From Haloglomus salinum (GTDB lineage: Archaea; Halobacteriota; Halobacteria; Halobacteriales; Haloarculaceae): a stretch of DNA of 64,000 bases. Below the pieces are notes generated by a model that worked only from the letters and a program-made list of their open reading frames with translations, ran no database searches and was not told the origin of the DNA. Position numbers and translations under genes: made by a program. This document shows positions 23,506-32,241 of the stretch, piece after piece; positions within the stretch are counted from its first letter, which is position 1, and each line of letters begins with the position of its first letter. The stretch spans positions 3,224,001 through 3,288,000 of the forward strand of contig NZ_CP101153.1 in NCBI RefSeq assembly GCF_024298825.1. Direction: 5' to 3'.

Positions 23506-24297
23506 ATGCTCGAACTCGAGCACGGGTTCAGGGTCGTCGATGTCGGGGCGACGCTGCCCGGCGAGCGGGGCGGGTCCAGAGGACGTGCGGTCGTGCCCGA
23601 CCGACTGGAGCGAGAACTCCGGCAGGCGGGCGTGGTACGGGCTGTCGTCACGCCACCCGCCCGGCCGAGCGAGGGTGGCTACCTCGCGGCCAACAACGCC
23701 GTCGCCCGCCGGTCTGTCGACCGGCCGTTCGTCCCCTTCGCCCGGCTCTCCGGCCCGCGCGTGCCGGGCGCCCCGGCCGGCGAGCGCTCACACCCGGGTG
23801 ACCACCCAGGCGCCGACTCCGTCGCGCAGTACGGGTACGACGACCGATTCCACGGCTTCGCCATGGACCCGGCCCGGGACGGCCTGCCGACCCGAGAGAC
23901 GCTCGACGCGCTCGGCGACGTGGGCCTGCCCGTGCTGGTGACGGCCGGCAACGGGTTCCCCCCTTCGCGGGTGGCCGACCTCTGTGGCCGCGGGTTCCCC
24001 GTCGTCCTCGGTGGGGTCGGTGGCGACCCGGGGACCCGCGAGTTGTTCGCGACCGCCGTCGACCTGCTGGACCGTCACGACGACCTCCACCTCGACACGG
24101 GGACCGTCCGGACACGGTCGCTGCTCGAGCGGGCGCTCCGCGAGCATCCCGACCGTGTGCTGTTCGCCAGCCGTGCCGGGGAGGCCCATCCCAACGTGGC
24201 CGTGATGACACTCCTGACCTGTTCGATTCCCGAGGATACGATGCGCCGGGCGTTCGACGCCAACCCCTCGCGGGTGGTATCGTCGCTGGCGCCCTGA
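23506..24297 (+). CDS. amidohydrolase-like (TIM-barrel) protein without obvious metal ligands
   Basis: A 263-residue protein that begins MLELEHGFRVVDVGATLPGE and has the strand-helix pattern of COG2159-type amidohydrolases: VVTPPARPSEGGYLAANNAV, FHGFAMDPARDGLP, GLPVLVTAGNGF, FPVVLGGVGGD, LHLDTGT, RVLFASRAGEAHPNVAVMTL. The usual N-terminal HxH is replaced by DVGAT, and no histidine occupies the fourth-strand position, so the metal site appears lost or changed. It may be a non-catalytic relative. ACGGTTTTGC about 25-30 bases upstream supports the ATG at 23506. It converges with the glycosyltransferase gene after 16 bp. Confidence 0.65.
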   Translation: MLELEHGFRVVDVGATLPGERGGSRGRAVVPDRLERELRQAGVVRAVVTPPARPSEGGYLAANNAVARRSVDRPFVPFARLSGPRVPGAPAGERSHPGDHPGADSVAQYGYDDRFHGFAMDPARDGLPTRETLDALGDVGLPVLVTAGNGFPPSRVADLCGRGFPVVLGGVGGDPGTRELFATAVDLLDRHDDLHLDTGTVRTRSLLERALREHPDRVLFASRAGEAHPNVAVMTLLTCSIPEDTMRRAFDANPSRVVSSLAP

Positions 24298-24313
24298 CAC
24301 ATCTGACGGGGGG

Positions 24314-25357
24314 CTACCCGCGCCGGTCGAAGACCGTGACAGCCCGGTTCGTCCGCGAGGAGAGACCGTTGGGGTTCCGCCGAGGGTCGCGGTCGCGGTA
24401 GCGTGCCCGGATGCCGTCGGCCAGCCCGCGCCCCATGCCCAGGGCGACATCGCGGCCGTTTCCGAGCCAGACGGAGGGTCGTCCCTCGCCGCGGCCGACC
24501 TCGCGGAGTCCCGTCCACGCGTCATCGAGCGCGTGGCGACAGACCCGGTAGGCGACGGTCGGTCGCGGGCCGTAGTTCTTCGCGAGCCGGTAGGCCAGCG
24601 ACCGATAGCGCCAGCGCCACTCGGCCTCCTCGCCGCCGTCGGCCCGGGTCGACGGGCCGTGCTCGGGGTCGAACCGGACCGCCATTCCCGGCCGCCAGTC
24701 GACCTCGTACCCCGTCGCGGCCAGTCGATGGGCCGCGTCCCGCGCCCCTCCGACCTCGAGGTACTCGTCGAACCCGTCGATCTCGTTCAGCGCCACCTGG
24801 GTGAACGCGACGTTGCGCGGGTTGACGTAGGTTACCGACCGACCCTTTATGCGGCGTGTCTCGACCTCCTCCGTGGCGAGTCCCGCACGGAGCTGCCGGT
24901 TCGTCGGCCCGGAGAAGGCCCCGACCGGGCGTTCGTCCGCTGCGGCCTCGCTCTTCTCGTCACCGTCGCTTTCGCTGTGCTCGTCCGCGCTGGCACCGCC
25001 GTCGGTCGCCACCTGCTTTCCTGTCTCCGTCTCGGGGTCGCTGTCGACGCCGGGCATCCGGTCGCGGAGGGCATCCAGCCATCCCTCCGCGACCACGAGC
25101 TCGTCGCCCAGGAAGGCGATGATATCGCCACTCGCACGCGCCGCGCCGGCGTTGCGAGCGACGTTCACGTTCCGCTCGTCCAGCTCGACGAGCACGTCCA
25201 CGTCGTCCCGGTCGCGGACCATCCCGCTGGTCCCGTCCGCCGAAGGGCCGTTGGCGACCACCGTCTCGACATCCGGCGCTCGCTCGACGAGCGAGTCGAG
25301 ACAGGCCGCCAACCGCTCCCGCCCATTCAGGGTGGGTATCACGACCGAGATATCCAT
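24314..25357 (-). CDS. family 2 glycosyltransferase
   Basis: A 347-residue GT2 (GT-A fold) enzyme: MDISVVIPTLNGRERLAACL, VVANGPSADGT, ERNVNVARNAGAARASGDII and FLGDELVVAEGWL (a GDE in place of the usual DxD). A low-complexity acidic insert (about 105-145) precedes YVNPRNVAFTQVALNEIDGFDE and a helical C-terminus (about 235-345). It transfers a sugar from an activated donor, probably for surface glycans or N-glycosylation. It stands alone, not in a polysaccharide cluster. The CTTTTTGGC box 29 bases upstream supports the ATG at 25357. Confidence 0.85.
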   Translation of the reverse strand: MDISVVIPTLNGRERLAACLDSLVERAPDVETVVANGPSADGTSGMVRDRDDVDVLVELDERNVNVARNAGAARASGDIIAFLGDELVVAEGWLDALRDRMPGVDSDPETETGKQVATDGGASADEHSESDGDEKSEAAADERPVGAFSGPTNRQLRAGLATEEVETRRIKGRSVTYVNPRNVAFTQVALNEIDGFDEYLEVGGARDAAHRLAATGYEVDWRPGMAVRFDPEHGPSTRADGGEEAEWRWRYRSLAYRLAKNYGPRPTVAYRVCRHALDDAWTGLREVGRGEGRPSVWLGNGRDVALGMGRGLADGIRARYRDRDPRRNPNGLSSRTNRAVTVFDRRG

Positions 25358-25506
25358 ACGGTTTCGTTCGGCTACCCAGGGCCAAAAAGCCCGCGGGTCG
25401 GGAGGCGTACGGCGAGGTCTGCCCTGCCACAGCGCGTGTAGCGAAGGAACTGCCTCACTTGGGGGCGTCCTGGCCTCGGTGCGCGGCTGGCTGTCCGTGG
25501 TGGCGA

Positions 25507-25869
25507 TTAGCGGCCGATGACCACGGCCTCACGGATGTCGAGTGCCGCCTCGAACTCCTCGTGTCGGTCGGTGTCGGTCCCGATGCGGCGGAGTTGCGCG
25601 CCGTGGACCCGGCGGAGCGCGTCCGTCTCCTGCTCGGTGAAGCCGAGTCGCTGGCCGAGGTCGCCCCAGTGGTCGGCCTCGACGAAGAAGCCGACGCGGT
25701 CGTCCTCGTCGAAGGCCACCTCGTACGTCCGCAGGTACTCGGTGAGCCGGTCGGTGAGATGGGCCTGCGCGAGGTCGACGAGGTCCGGGAGCCGCTGTGG
25801 GCTCACACTCGCCTTCGCCGCCGCCAGCAGCAGGACCTGCCCGTCCATCGGGTCGCCGTCGCCGGCCAT
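25507..25869 (-). CDS. conserved haloarchaeal protein of unknown function
   Basis: A 120-residue acidic protein: MAGDGDPMDGQVLLLAAAKA, then a helical body with LVDLAQAHLTDRLTEYLRTYEVAFDEDDR-type composition, WGDLGQRLGFTEQETDALRR and a final LDIREAVVIGR strand. No motif is recognised. Its ATG is 2 bp after the stop of the MoaD-like fusion gene, so the two are certainly co-transcribed and may act in the same ubiquitin-like or cofactor pathway. Confidence 0.6.
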   Translation of the reverse strand: MAGDGDPMDGQVLLLAAAKASVSPQRLPDLVDLAQAHLTDRLTEYLRTYEVAFDEDDRVGFFVEADHWGDLGQRLGFTEQETDALRRVHGAQLRRIGTDTDRHEEFEAALDIREAVVIGR

Positions 25870-25871
25870 CT

Positions 25872-26438
25872 TCAGCCTCCGGCGCGCATGGCCTTCCGGC
25901 CGAACTTCTCCATCAGCGGGTCCAGCGTCTCCGGCGGCCCCTCGAACGTGACCGTCACCTCCGTCAGGGTCATCGACCCCGCGACGTTGACCTTCTCCGC
26001 GCTGGTCTCGACCCGCCAGTCCGGCCCCACGACGACGTGGTCGTCGACCTCCTCGCCGCCGAGATTGACGAGGTAGTGACGCGCGAGCCGCTCCGAGATA
26101 CCCCGGAAGGCCTTCTCTCGGGTGATGCGCTCTCGCTCGTCCTCGGTGGACTCCCCGCTTCCCCCGGCGACCGGCGGGAAGACCGAGACCGCGTCCCCGT
26201 CCTCGAGTGGTGTGGCGAGCCCCGACATGTGGACGACCTCGCGGCCGTTCTTCAGGACGGAGAGCTGTGGCCGCAACTCGCCCGCGTCGTCGAGTATCTC
26301 GCCCTCGAGCCCGTCGAACTCTGCCTCCAGTGCCCGGAGGACCACCCCGACGTCGGCACCGTCGTCGACCTCGCGTTCGATGGTCTTCGACCCGACGGCC
26401 TGCCGGAACGTCGCGAAGAACCGGAGCTCGATTTCCAT
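25872..26438 (-). CDS. MoaD/ubiquitin-like protein fused to a C-terminal domain
   Basis: A 188-residue protein. Residues 1-93 are a beta-grasp MoaD domain: MEIELRFFATFRQAVG, LRALEAEF, LSVLKNGREV, LEDGDAVSVFPPVAGG, with the Gly-Gly at 92-93 that ends free MoaD and SAMP proteins. Instead of stopping, it continues for 95 residues (GESTEDERERITREKAFRGI to LDPLMEKFGRKAMRAGG) and ends in a second Gly-Gly (187-188). The extension may be the DUF1952 domain known from MoaD-related fusions; I am unsure. It may serve in molybdopterin sulfur transfer or as a protein modifier. It is the first gene of an operon with the 120-residue protein, and divergent from the aminotransferase gene. Confidence 0.8.
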   Translation of the reverse strand: MEIELRFFATFRQAVGSKTIEREVDDGADVGVVLRALEAEFDGLEGEILDDAGELRPQLSVLKNGREVVHMSGLATPLEDGDAVSVFPPVAGGSGESTEDERERITREKAFRGISERLARHYLVNLGGEEVDDHVVVGPDWRVETSAEKVNVAGSMTLTEVTVTFEGPPETLDPLMEKFGRKAMRAGG

Positions 26439-26529
26439 GCCCACCGAAAGGGCCGGACCGGACATGAGTGTTGGCGTGGCGCGTTCGACACGACAAGAGC
26501 GAAGCGGCCCCCGTCCGTTCGCCGACACG

Positions 26530-27444
26530 ATGACGGATACGGGCGGGAACGGCGAGCGCATCTACCACGTGAACGGACGGCTGGTCCCCCGCGGGTCGGC
26601 CCGGGTCTCGGTCGAGGACAGAGGATTCCGGTACGGCGACGCGGCGTTCGAGACGATGCGGGCCTACGGCGGTGAGATTCTCGACTGGGACCGCCACCTG
26701 GCGCGGCTGGAACGGACCTGCGAGACGCTCGGGATGGCCGCGGCCGTCCCGGACGACCTCGCGGTCCGGGTGGCTGACACCATCGACGAGAACGCGTTCG
26801 ACGACGCGTACGTCCGTGTCTCGGTCACCCGCGGCCCGACACAGGGCAAACTCACCCCGCCGCCGGAAGCCGAGCTCGAACCGACGGTCGTGGTGGTCGC
26901 CCAGCCGCTCCCGCGTGGCGGCCTGCCCGACCACGGTGGGGAACCGGTCTGGGACGACCCCGCGGTCGTACAGACGGTGCGGACCCGCCGTATCCCCGAC
27001 GCCGCGCTGCCGGCGGACGCGAAGACGCACAACTACCTCAACGGCACGCTCGCCCGGCTGGAACTCCGCCGCGCGACCAGCGACACGTACGCCCCGGACG
27101 AGGCGCTCATGCGCGACTTCAACGGGAACGTCGCGGAGGGCGCCACGAGCAACCTCTTCTTCGTCGACGACGGTACCCTGAAGACACCCGAACCCGGCGA
27201 CCTGCTCCCCGGTATCACCAGAGAGGTCACGCTCGAACTGGCCGAGGCCGAGTCGTTCCCGGTCGAGACCGGCCACTACGACCTCGACACGGTCCGGGAC
27301 GCCGACGAAGCCTTCCTCACCAACCGGACCTGGGAACTCCGCCCGGTGGCGTCCATCGACGGCATCGATGTCGGTGGTGGGCCGATTACATCACTTCTTC
27401 AGCGACTCTACGATGAACGAGTGGAAGAACGCTGCTATTCGTAA
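26530..27444 (+). CDS. class IV aminotransferase (ADC lyase / BCAT-like)
   Basis: A 304-residue fold-type IV PLP enzyme: VSVEDRGFRYGDAAFETMRA (27-46), the PLP-binding Lys165 in AKTHNYLNGTLAR, and the phosphate-binding NGNVAEGATSNLFFV (about 207-221). Glu in FNGNVAEG and the DEAFLTNRTWELRPV segment near the C-terminus are typical. Members include branched-chain aminotransferase, aminodeoxychorismate lyase and D-amino-acid transaminase. Here pabA/pabB are not adjacent, so the exact reaction is open. It is divergent from the MoaD fusion (91-bp spacer); a Rieske gene follows 100 bp downstream. Confidence 0.85.
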   Translation: MTDTGGNGERIYHVNGRLVPRGSARVSVEDRGFRYGDAAFETMRAYGGEILDWDRHLARLERTCETLGMAAAVPDDLAVRVADTIDENAFDDAYVRVSVTRGPTQGKLTPPPEAELEPTVVVVAQPLPRGGLPDHGGEPVWDDPAVVQTVRTRRIPDAALPADAKTHNYLNGTLARLELRRATSDTYAPDEALMRDFNGNVAEGATSNLFFVDDGTLKTPEPGDLLPGITREVTLELAEAESFPVETGHYDLDTVRDADEAFLTNRTWELRPVASIDGIDVGGGPITSLLQRLYDERVEERCYS

Positions 27445-27544
27445 TTCTCGCTGACAATCAGCGCCGTTCGAACCGAACGCGTGCTGGGTTCTATCTCGCC
27501 CCATCGCAAGGGTTGAATCGCCCGCTCGCCAATGCCGGGGCAGA

Positions 27545-28033
27545 ATGGAGGTCAGCGACGACCAGCGAATCTGCGACGTGGAGGACGTTCCCGGGGCGGG
27601 GACCTTCCTCTTCACCTACCGTGACGGGTTCGACACCGGGGAGGCGCTGCTCGTCCGGTTCGGTGGCGGCGCGCCGTCGAGCGATGCCGAGGCGGGTGGC
27701 ACGGCCCTGGGTGACGAGGACACCGGCATCGGCTGCTGGAAGAACTACTGCCAGCACTGGACCGACGTGCGCCTCGACAAGGGCAGCGGCGCTCGCGTCC
27801 GGGATGGGGAACTGTGGTGCAACAAGCACGCCGCCACCTTCCGGCTCGACGACGGCGTCTGCACGCACGGCCCCTGCGAGGGCGCCGTACTCGACGAGGT
27901 CGAGGTGACGGTCCACGACGGCGGGGTCTACCTGACCGACGACCGCTACGAGTTCGACTCGACGGGACCGGACGGGGACCGTGACCTCTCGACCGGCTCA
28001 CCCGGCGGGCGCATCGATTTCACCGGTTCCTGA
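27545..28033 (+). CDS. Rieske [2Fe-2S] protein
   Basis: A 162-residue soluble Rieske protein. Cluster ligands are Cys69-x-His71 (KNYCQHW) and Cys92-x2-His95 (WCNKHAATF), with a later PCEG loop (CTHGPCEGAVL). There is no signal peptide or membrane helix, so it is of the ferredoxin type and may donate electrons to an oxygenase or hydroxylase. An insert at about 40-60 is acidic and Gly-rich. The Spo0M-like gene follows closely on the same strand, and the two may be co-transcribed. Confidence 0.85.
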   Translation: MEVSDDQRICDVEDVPGAGTFLFTYRDGFDTGEALLVRFGGGAPSSDAEAGGTALGDEDTGIGCWKNYCQHWTDVRLDKGSGARVRDGELWCNKHAATFRLDDGVCTHGPCEGAVLDEVEVTVHDGGVYLTDDRYEFDSTGPDGDRDLSTGSPGGRIDFTGS

Positions 28034-28108
28034 GGGGTCGCTACCGGCGCTCGTCCGAGCGGGTCCCTCGCGGAAACGCTCATGATGCACCACCCGGAAG
28101 CGCAGGTC

Positions 28109-28864
28109 ATGGGGCTGCTCTCGCGACTGGGTGTCGGAAGTGCGACGGTCGATACGGTGCTTCCGACGACCCGTGTGACCGCGGGCGAGTCGGTGACCGC
28201 ACGGGTGGAGATCGAGGGAGGGCGGGACCACCAGCACGCGACGGAACTGGTGGCCGGCCTGTTCACCAGGGCACAGACCGGTCACGGCGAGCGCGTGGTG
28301 GAGATCGGGCGGACGCCCCTCGCCACGGACCTCGACATCACGCCGGAGACCGACCGGTGGTTCGAGGCAACGATTGACATCCCGCCCTGGACGCCCATCA
28401 CGCTGGAGGGGACGAACGTGTGGGTGGACACGGACCTCGCCATCGACTGGGGGGTCGATACACACGACGAGGACGAGCTCCACGTCGAACCCGGCCGACG
28501 GCTCCGGCTGGTGCTTCAGGAACTCGAGGAACTCGGGGTCGTCCCGCACCGGGCCGTCCCGTTGACAGGTCGGGGGGAGCGCGAGGCCGCGCCGGGCGTC
28601 GGGGACGACCACCCCGTCGTCCAGCAGTTCGACTGTCATCCGCAGTCGGGGAGCTTCGTCGGGAGCGTCCGGCGGCTGACCGTGGTGGCGGTCCCCACCG
28701 AGTCCGACCTCCGGCTCCATCTCCGTGCCGACATGGACACGGACGTGATGTACGAGGCCTCGGGCGCCTACGAGTTCTCGACCGCAATCGACGTGACCGA
28801 CGAGCGTCCGGCCGAACTCCGCCACCGGCTGGAGCGGGCCATCGGTGGCTCGACCGGCCCCTAG
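28109..28864 (+). CDS. Spo0M-family protein (arrestin-like fold)
   Basis: A 251-residue protein starting MGLLSRLGVGSATVDTVLPT, followed by VTAGESVTARVEIEGG, the beta-sandwich core of Spo0M proteins (which have an arrestin-like fold), and WTPITLEGTNVWVDTDLAI. The second half contains ADMDTDVMYEASGAYEFS. In Bacillus, Spo0M modulates sporulation and cytoskeleton; in archaea its role is unknown. The first ATG at 28082 is also in frame; the conserved MGLLSRLG begins at 28109, so I prefer it. It converges with the HTH/zinc-ribbon gene, whose stop overlaps its own. Confidence 0.75.
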   Translation: MGLLSRLGVGSATVDTVLPTTRVTAGESVTARVEIEGGRDHQHATELVAGLFTRAQTGHGERVVEIGRTPLATDLDITPETDRWFEATIDIPPWTPITLEGTNVWVDTDLAIDWGVDTHDEDELHVEPGRRLRLVLQELEELGVVPHRAVPLTGRGEREAAPGVGDDHPVVQQFDCHPQSGSFVGSVRRLTVVAVPTESDLRLHLRADMDTDVMYEASGAYEFSTAIDVTDERPAELRHRLERAIGGSTGP

Positions 28865-29154
28865 TCGACGCGGAACGCCGGCTCCTCGACGGCCTCGGAC
28901 TTGCAGTCCGGGCACCGCGAGGGGCGGTTCACCGGGTCGTCGAACGCCGAGAACCCGCAGTCGCGACACTCCGGCGGCGCGACCAGCAACTGCTCGTCGG
29001 CCGCATCGAGCGACCGGGCGATGTGCCGGACGTGCGAGAGTGCCTGGTCGGTTGTGATGTCGAACTCGCTGGCGATGGCGCTGGCCCGGAGTGCCTCCGA
29101 CCGGAGTTGGTCCGTAATCCGCTCCCGGGTGGTTGGTTCGTCGACGCCCTGCAT
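28861..29154 (-). CDS. HTH domain fused to zinc ribbon, predicted transcriptional regulator
   Basis: A 97-residue protein of the COG3357 type. The N-terminal helices TTRERITDQLRSEALRAS and IASEFDITTDQALSHVRHIA form a helix-turn-helix. They are followed by a zinc ribbon PECRDCGFSAF and RCPDCKSEAVEEP (Cys-x2-Cys twice). Its gene converges with the Spo0M-like gene (4-bp overlap of ends) and is divergent from the nucleotidyltransferase gene. It could regulate one of these (inference). Confidence 0.8.
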   Translation of the reverse strand: MQGVDEPTTRERITDQLRSEALRASAIASEFDITTDQALSHVRHIARSLDAADEQLLVAPPECRDCGFSAFDDPVNRPSRCPDCKSEAVEEPAFRVD

Positions 29155-29254
29155 GCCGTGGCGTAGGTGGCCCCCCGGCAAATCCCTTCCCCCGGCGCCT
29201 TCGGCGGGCCGGGAAGGGAAACTGACTTGCACGGGGGTGCCGACGCCACGCGGT

Positions 29255-30220
29255 ATGCACGCTGTCGTCCTGGCTGGTGGGTACGCGACGCGCCTGTGGC
29301 CCATCACGAAACACCGGCCGAAGATGTTCCTCCCTGTCGGCGAGACCACCGTCGTCGACCGTATCTTCCGCGAACTCGAGTCCGACGACCGCATCGGCGA
29401 CGTCTACGTCTCCACCAACGAGCGGTTCGCCGACGAGTTCCGCGAGCACCTCGCCGAGAGCGAGTTCGAGAAGCCCGTCGTCTCCGTCGAGGAGACCACC
29501 GAGGAGGACGAGAAGTTCGGCGTCGTGGGGGCGCTCGGGCAACTCGTCGACCGCGAGGGCATCGACGACGACCTGCTCGTCGTCGCGGGCGACAACCTCG
29601 TCGACTTCGACCTCAGCGAGTTCGTCGACTTCTTCGAGGCGAAGGGAGCCCCATCGCTGGCGGCCTACGATGTCGGCTCGCGCGAGAAGGCGAGCTCGTA
29701 CGGCCTCGTCGAACTCGACGGCGACCGCGTCGTCGACTTCCAGGAGAAGCCCGACGACCCGAAGAGCACGCTCGTCTCAATCGCCTGCTACGCCTTCCCC
29801 CGGGACCAGCTCCGGTTCGAGGAGTACCTCGAGAGCGGCAACAACCCCGACGAACCGGGCTGGTACCTCCAGTGGCTCCAGGAGCGGACCGAGGTCGACG
29901 CCTTCGTCTTCGACGGCGCGTGGTTCGACATCGGCACCCCCGAATCGTACCTCGAGACCGTCGCGTGGTATCTGGAGGGCGACAGCATCGTCGCCGACGA
30001 CGCCACCGTCGTCGACACGGCGATCGGCGAGAACGTCCACGTCATGTCGGGCGCCCACGTCGAGGACACGACCCTCGACCGGTCGCTCGTCTTCCCGAAC
30101 GCGCACGTCGAGGACTGCGAGATCCACGACTCCATCATCGACGAGGAGACCCACGTCGAGGATATCGACCTCGCGGGCGCGCTCGTGGGCGCGCACACCC
30201 GCCTGACGAACGGCGAGTAA
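29255..30220 (+). CDS. sugar-1-phosphate nucleotidyltransferase
   Basis: A 321-residue enzyme: the activated-NTP loop VLAGGYATRLWPITKHRPKM (5-24), the metal-binding GDN in VVAGDNLVDF, the EKP motif (DFQEKPDDPKST) and WFDIGTPESYLETV. From about 245 the sequence is a left-handed beta helix of hexapeptide-like repeats (DATVVDTAIGENVHVMSG, then HVEDTTLDRS). It produces an NDP-sugar, most likely dTDP- or UDP-glucose type, for surface glycan or lipid synthesis. The ATG at 29255 follows a spacer with the HTH/zinc-ribbon gene divergent. No other sugar genes are adjacent. Confidence 0.85.
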   Translation: MHAVVLAGGYATRLWPITKHRPKMFLPVGETTVVDRIFRELESDDRIGDVYVSTNERFADEFREHLAESEFEKPVVSVEETTEEDEKFGVVGALGQLVDREGIDDDLLVVAGDNLVDFDLSEFVDFFEAKGAPSLAAYDVGSREKASSYGLVELDGDRVVDFQEKPDDPKSTLVSIACYAFPRDQLRFEEYLESGNNPDEPGWYLQWLQERTEVDAFVFDGAWFDIGTPESYLETVAWYLEGDSIVADDATVVDTAIGENVHVMSGAHVEDTTLDRSLVFPNAHVEDCEIHDSIIDEETHVEDIDLAGALVGAHTRLTNGE

Positions 30221-30246
30221 CCCGACTCACTGTCGAGTGAGGTGAC

Positions 30247-30993
30247 TCACTCAAGCGACGCGCTCGTGACCCGGACGTGCCCCCGCGTTCCCTCCCACAC
30301 CGCCTCGAACTCGAGGCTGATTCGCCGGGCCATGTGGGGCCCGTCGACGACGAACGTCTCGAACTCCCCGCCCTCGCCGAGGATGTGGACACCGTACTCC
30401 TCGTTGAGAGCCTCGAGGTCGGCGAGCGCCGCCTCGTCCAGTCGCCGGCCGAGCCACGACTCGTCGAGGCCACCCGCGGCCACCTGCACGATGCGGATGT
30501 CGAACCCGGCATCCAGCATCGCCTCGGCTAGCATGCGGGGGTCCTCCTGCCACAGCGGCGCGAACACCGCACAGCCGAGGCGGTCCGCCATCGACCGGAT
30601 GCGTGAGGTCTGGTACTCGCTCTCGACGGCGCCGGCGGTGACACCGCCGAGGCCACCGAGTCCCTCGCGCAGGTCCTCGAGCGCGCGCTCCAGGGGTTCC
30701 AGTTCACGGTCACCCTGCGCGCCCGAGTCGGTCGCCGCCGCGGCCTCGAAGTCGTCGGGATAGACGTCGACGAGGTCGATGCCGATGCTCTCGGCGGCCA
30801 GCGCCGTCAGGTCCGTCGCCGGCGTGTGGTACATGTAGGAGTCGCCCTCCGGGTGGACGGTCACGAGTCGCTCGACCGGAAGACCCGCCTCCAGCGCCCG
30901 GTAGAGTGCCCACGAGGAGTCCTTCCCGCCGGAGAAGAGGCTCACCCAGGGCTGGTCCATGGGAAGCCCGTCGGCGTCAGCCGCGTCGGTCAT
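30247..30993 (-). CDS. dph6: diphthine--ammonia ligase
   Basis: A 248-residue PP-loop ATPase: SLFSGGKDSSWALYRALEAG (18-37), the family signature SEYQTSRIRSMADRLGC (about 124-140), PLWQEDPRMLAEAMLDAGFD, and the C-terminal GEGGEFETFVVDGP (about 208-221), characteristic of Dph6/ATPBD4. It amidates diphthine on archaeal elongation factor 2 in the last step of diphthamide synthesis. An acidic insert (about 75-110) is typical of halophiles. It is monocistronic, convergent with the nucleotidyltransferase gene. Confidence 0.9.
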   Translation of the reverse strand: MTDAADADGLPMDQPWVSLFSGGKDSSWALYRALEAGLPVERLVTVHPEGDSYMYHTPATDLTALAAESIGIDLVDVYPDDFEAAAATDSGAQGDRELEPLERALEDLREGLGGLGGVTAGAVESEYQTSRIRSMADRLGCAVFAPLWQEDPRMLAEAMLDAGFDIRIVQVAAGGLDESWLGRRLDEAALADLEALNEEYGVHILGEGGEFETFVVDGPHMARRISLEFEAVWEGTRGHVRVTSASLE

Positions 30994-31055
30994 ACCTCGA
31001 ATAGCGATGCGACCGCTTTAGCCACACCGCTCTCCGGACGGCGGCGCGTGTCGAC

Positions 31056-32183
31056 TCACGACTCCGGGAACTCCTCCTCGACGCTCTCCTCGGTGGTGAT
31101 GTATGAGGTGAAGCGGACGCCGCCGAGACTGATGGCGATACCGAGCAGGACGTACACGGCCAGCCGGGTCCAGACGGTGACGGTGAACCCCTCGACGGAG
31201 ACTGGGCCCAGTTCGGTTGCGGGGACCATCACCGACGGAATCTCGCCCGCGCGTTCGAGGAAGTACGCCGAGAACCCGCGGACGACGAGTCCGACCGCGA
31301 CCACGCCGAACGGGAGGTTGAGGAAGGCGTTTGGGACCTGTTCCTCGGCGAGGAACTCGTCGATGAGCCGCCCGGTCGAGGCGGTGAGAGCGGCCAGCGC
31401 CAGCCACGGGACTGCCGCGAAGACGAACCGCATCCCGAGGATGACCGGGCTCGCCGCCGTGTTCGACACGTCGATGGCGCCGGCGAAGACGCCGACCATC
31501 GCGAGCCCGGCGCCGACGACATACGTCACGAGCGACACCTGCCCGGAGTAGAAGGCGTCCCGCACCGCGCCCGGCAGCGCGGCCAGCCAGTCGTCGACGC
31601 CCAGCCCCTTGTAGAGGAGGAACACGCCGATGACGGCGGCGATGGCCGACACGGCGACCGTCAGCGAGTCCGCCAGCAACAGCAGGACGGGGAACGCCAG
31701 CAGGGCCGCGCCGATGGGGACCAGCACCGTCGCGCGCAGTTCCTCGTCGGCGAGGAACTGCTTGAGGACGTAGTAGGTGGACTCGATGTCGTGGCTCTGC
31801 CGGACGACCACGCGGTCGACCGCGTCGACGCGAATCCGTGATTCGACGATGGGGACCAGCCGCTCGTCCTCGGCGCTGTCGGTGACGACGACGGCCGAAT
31901 CGGGGCCGTACTCCTCGACCAGCCGGTCGGTCTGTCGGGCGACCGCGCGGTCGGCGTCGACGCCATCGCCGCCGCCCGAGACCACCGCGACGATGGCCTC
32001 GTCGCCCTCCGCCTCGATGTCGTCCGCGACCCGAAGCGTCTCGAGGAAGCTGTTGACGCGGGAGGTCTCCGGGTCCTCGACGCCGATATCCATCACCAGC
32101 GATTCGATGGCGTCACGCCCCACCACCGGCTCACCGTCGGCGAGGTCCCCCCTGCGGTCCACACAGACGACGAGCGTACTCAC
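31056..32183 (-). CDS. DUF373 family integral membrane protein
   Basis: A 375-residue protein. The soluble N-terminal domain (MSTLVVCVDRRGDL to about 140) shows VVSGGGDGVDADRAVARQTD, ESRIRVDAVDRVVVRQSHDIESTY, typical of DUF373. Six or so hydrophobic helices follow (about 150-360), with a C-terminal charged tail. It is conserved across Euryarchaeota; no function is established. A CCTTTTATCC promoter lies about 24-28 bases upstream of the ATG at 32183. Confidence 0.85.
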   Translation of the reverse strand: MSTLVVCVDRRGDLADGEPVVGRDAIESLVMDIGVEDPETSRVNSFLETLRVADDIEAEGDEAIVAVVSGGGDGVDADRAVARQTDRLVEEYGPDSAVVVTDSAEDERLVPIVESRIRVDAVDRVVVRQSHDIESTYYVLKQFLADEELRATVLVPIGAALLAFPVLLLLADSLTVAVSAIAAVIGVFLLYKGLGVDDWLAALPGAVRDAFYSGQVSLVTYVVGAGLAMVGVFAGAIDVSNTAASPVILGMRFVFAAVPWLALAALTASTGRLIDEFLAEEQVPNAFLNLPFGVVAVGLVVRGFSAYFLERAGEIPSVMVPATELGPVSVEGFTVTVWTRLAVYVLLGIAISLGGVRFTSYITTEESVEEEFPES

Positions 32184-32241
32184 GCACGGGAGGTGGTGGC
32201 GCCCGGATAAAAGGGTTCAGGCTGGCTCCCGCGGCACGGCG

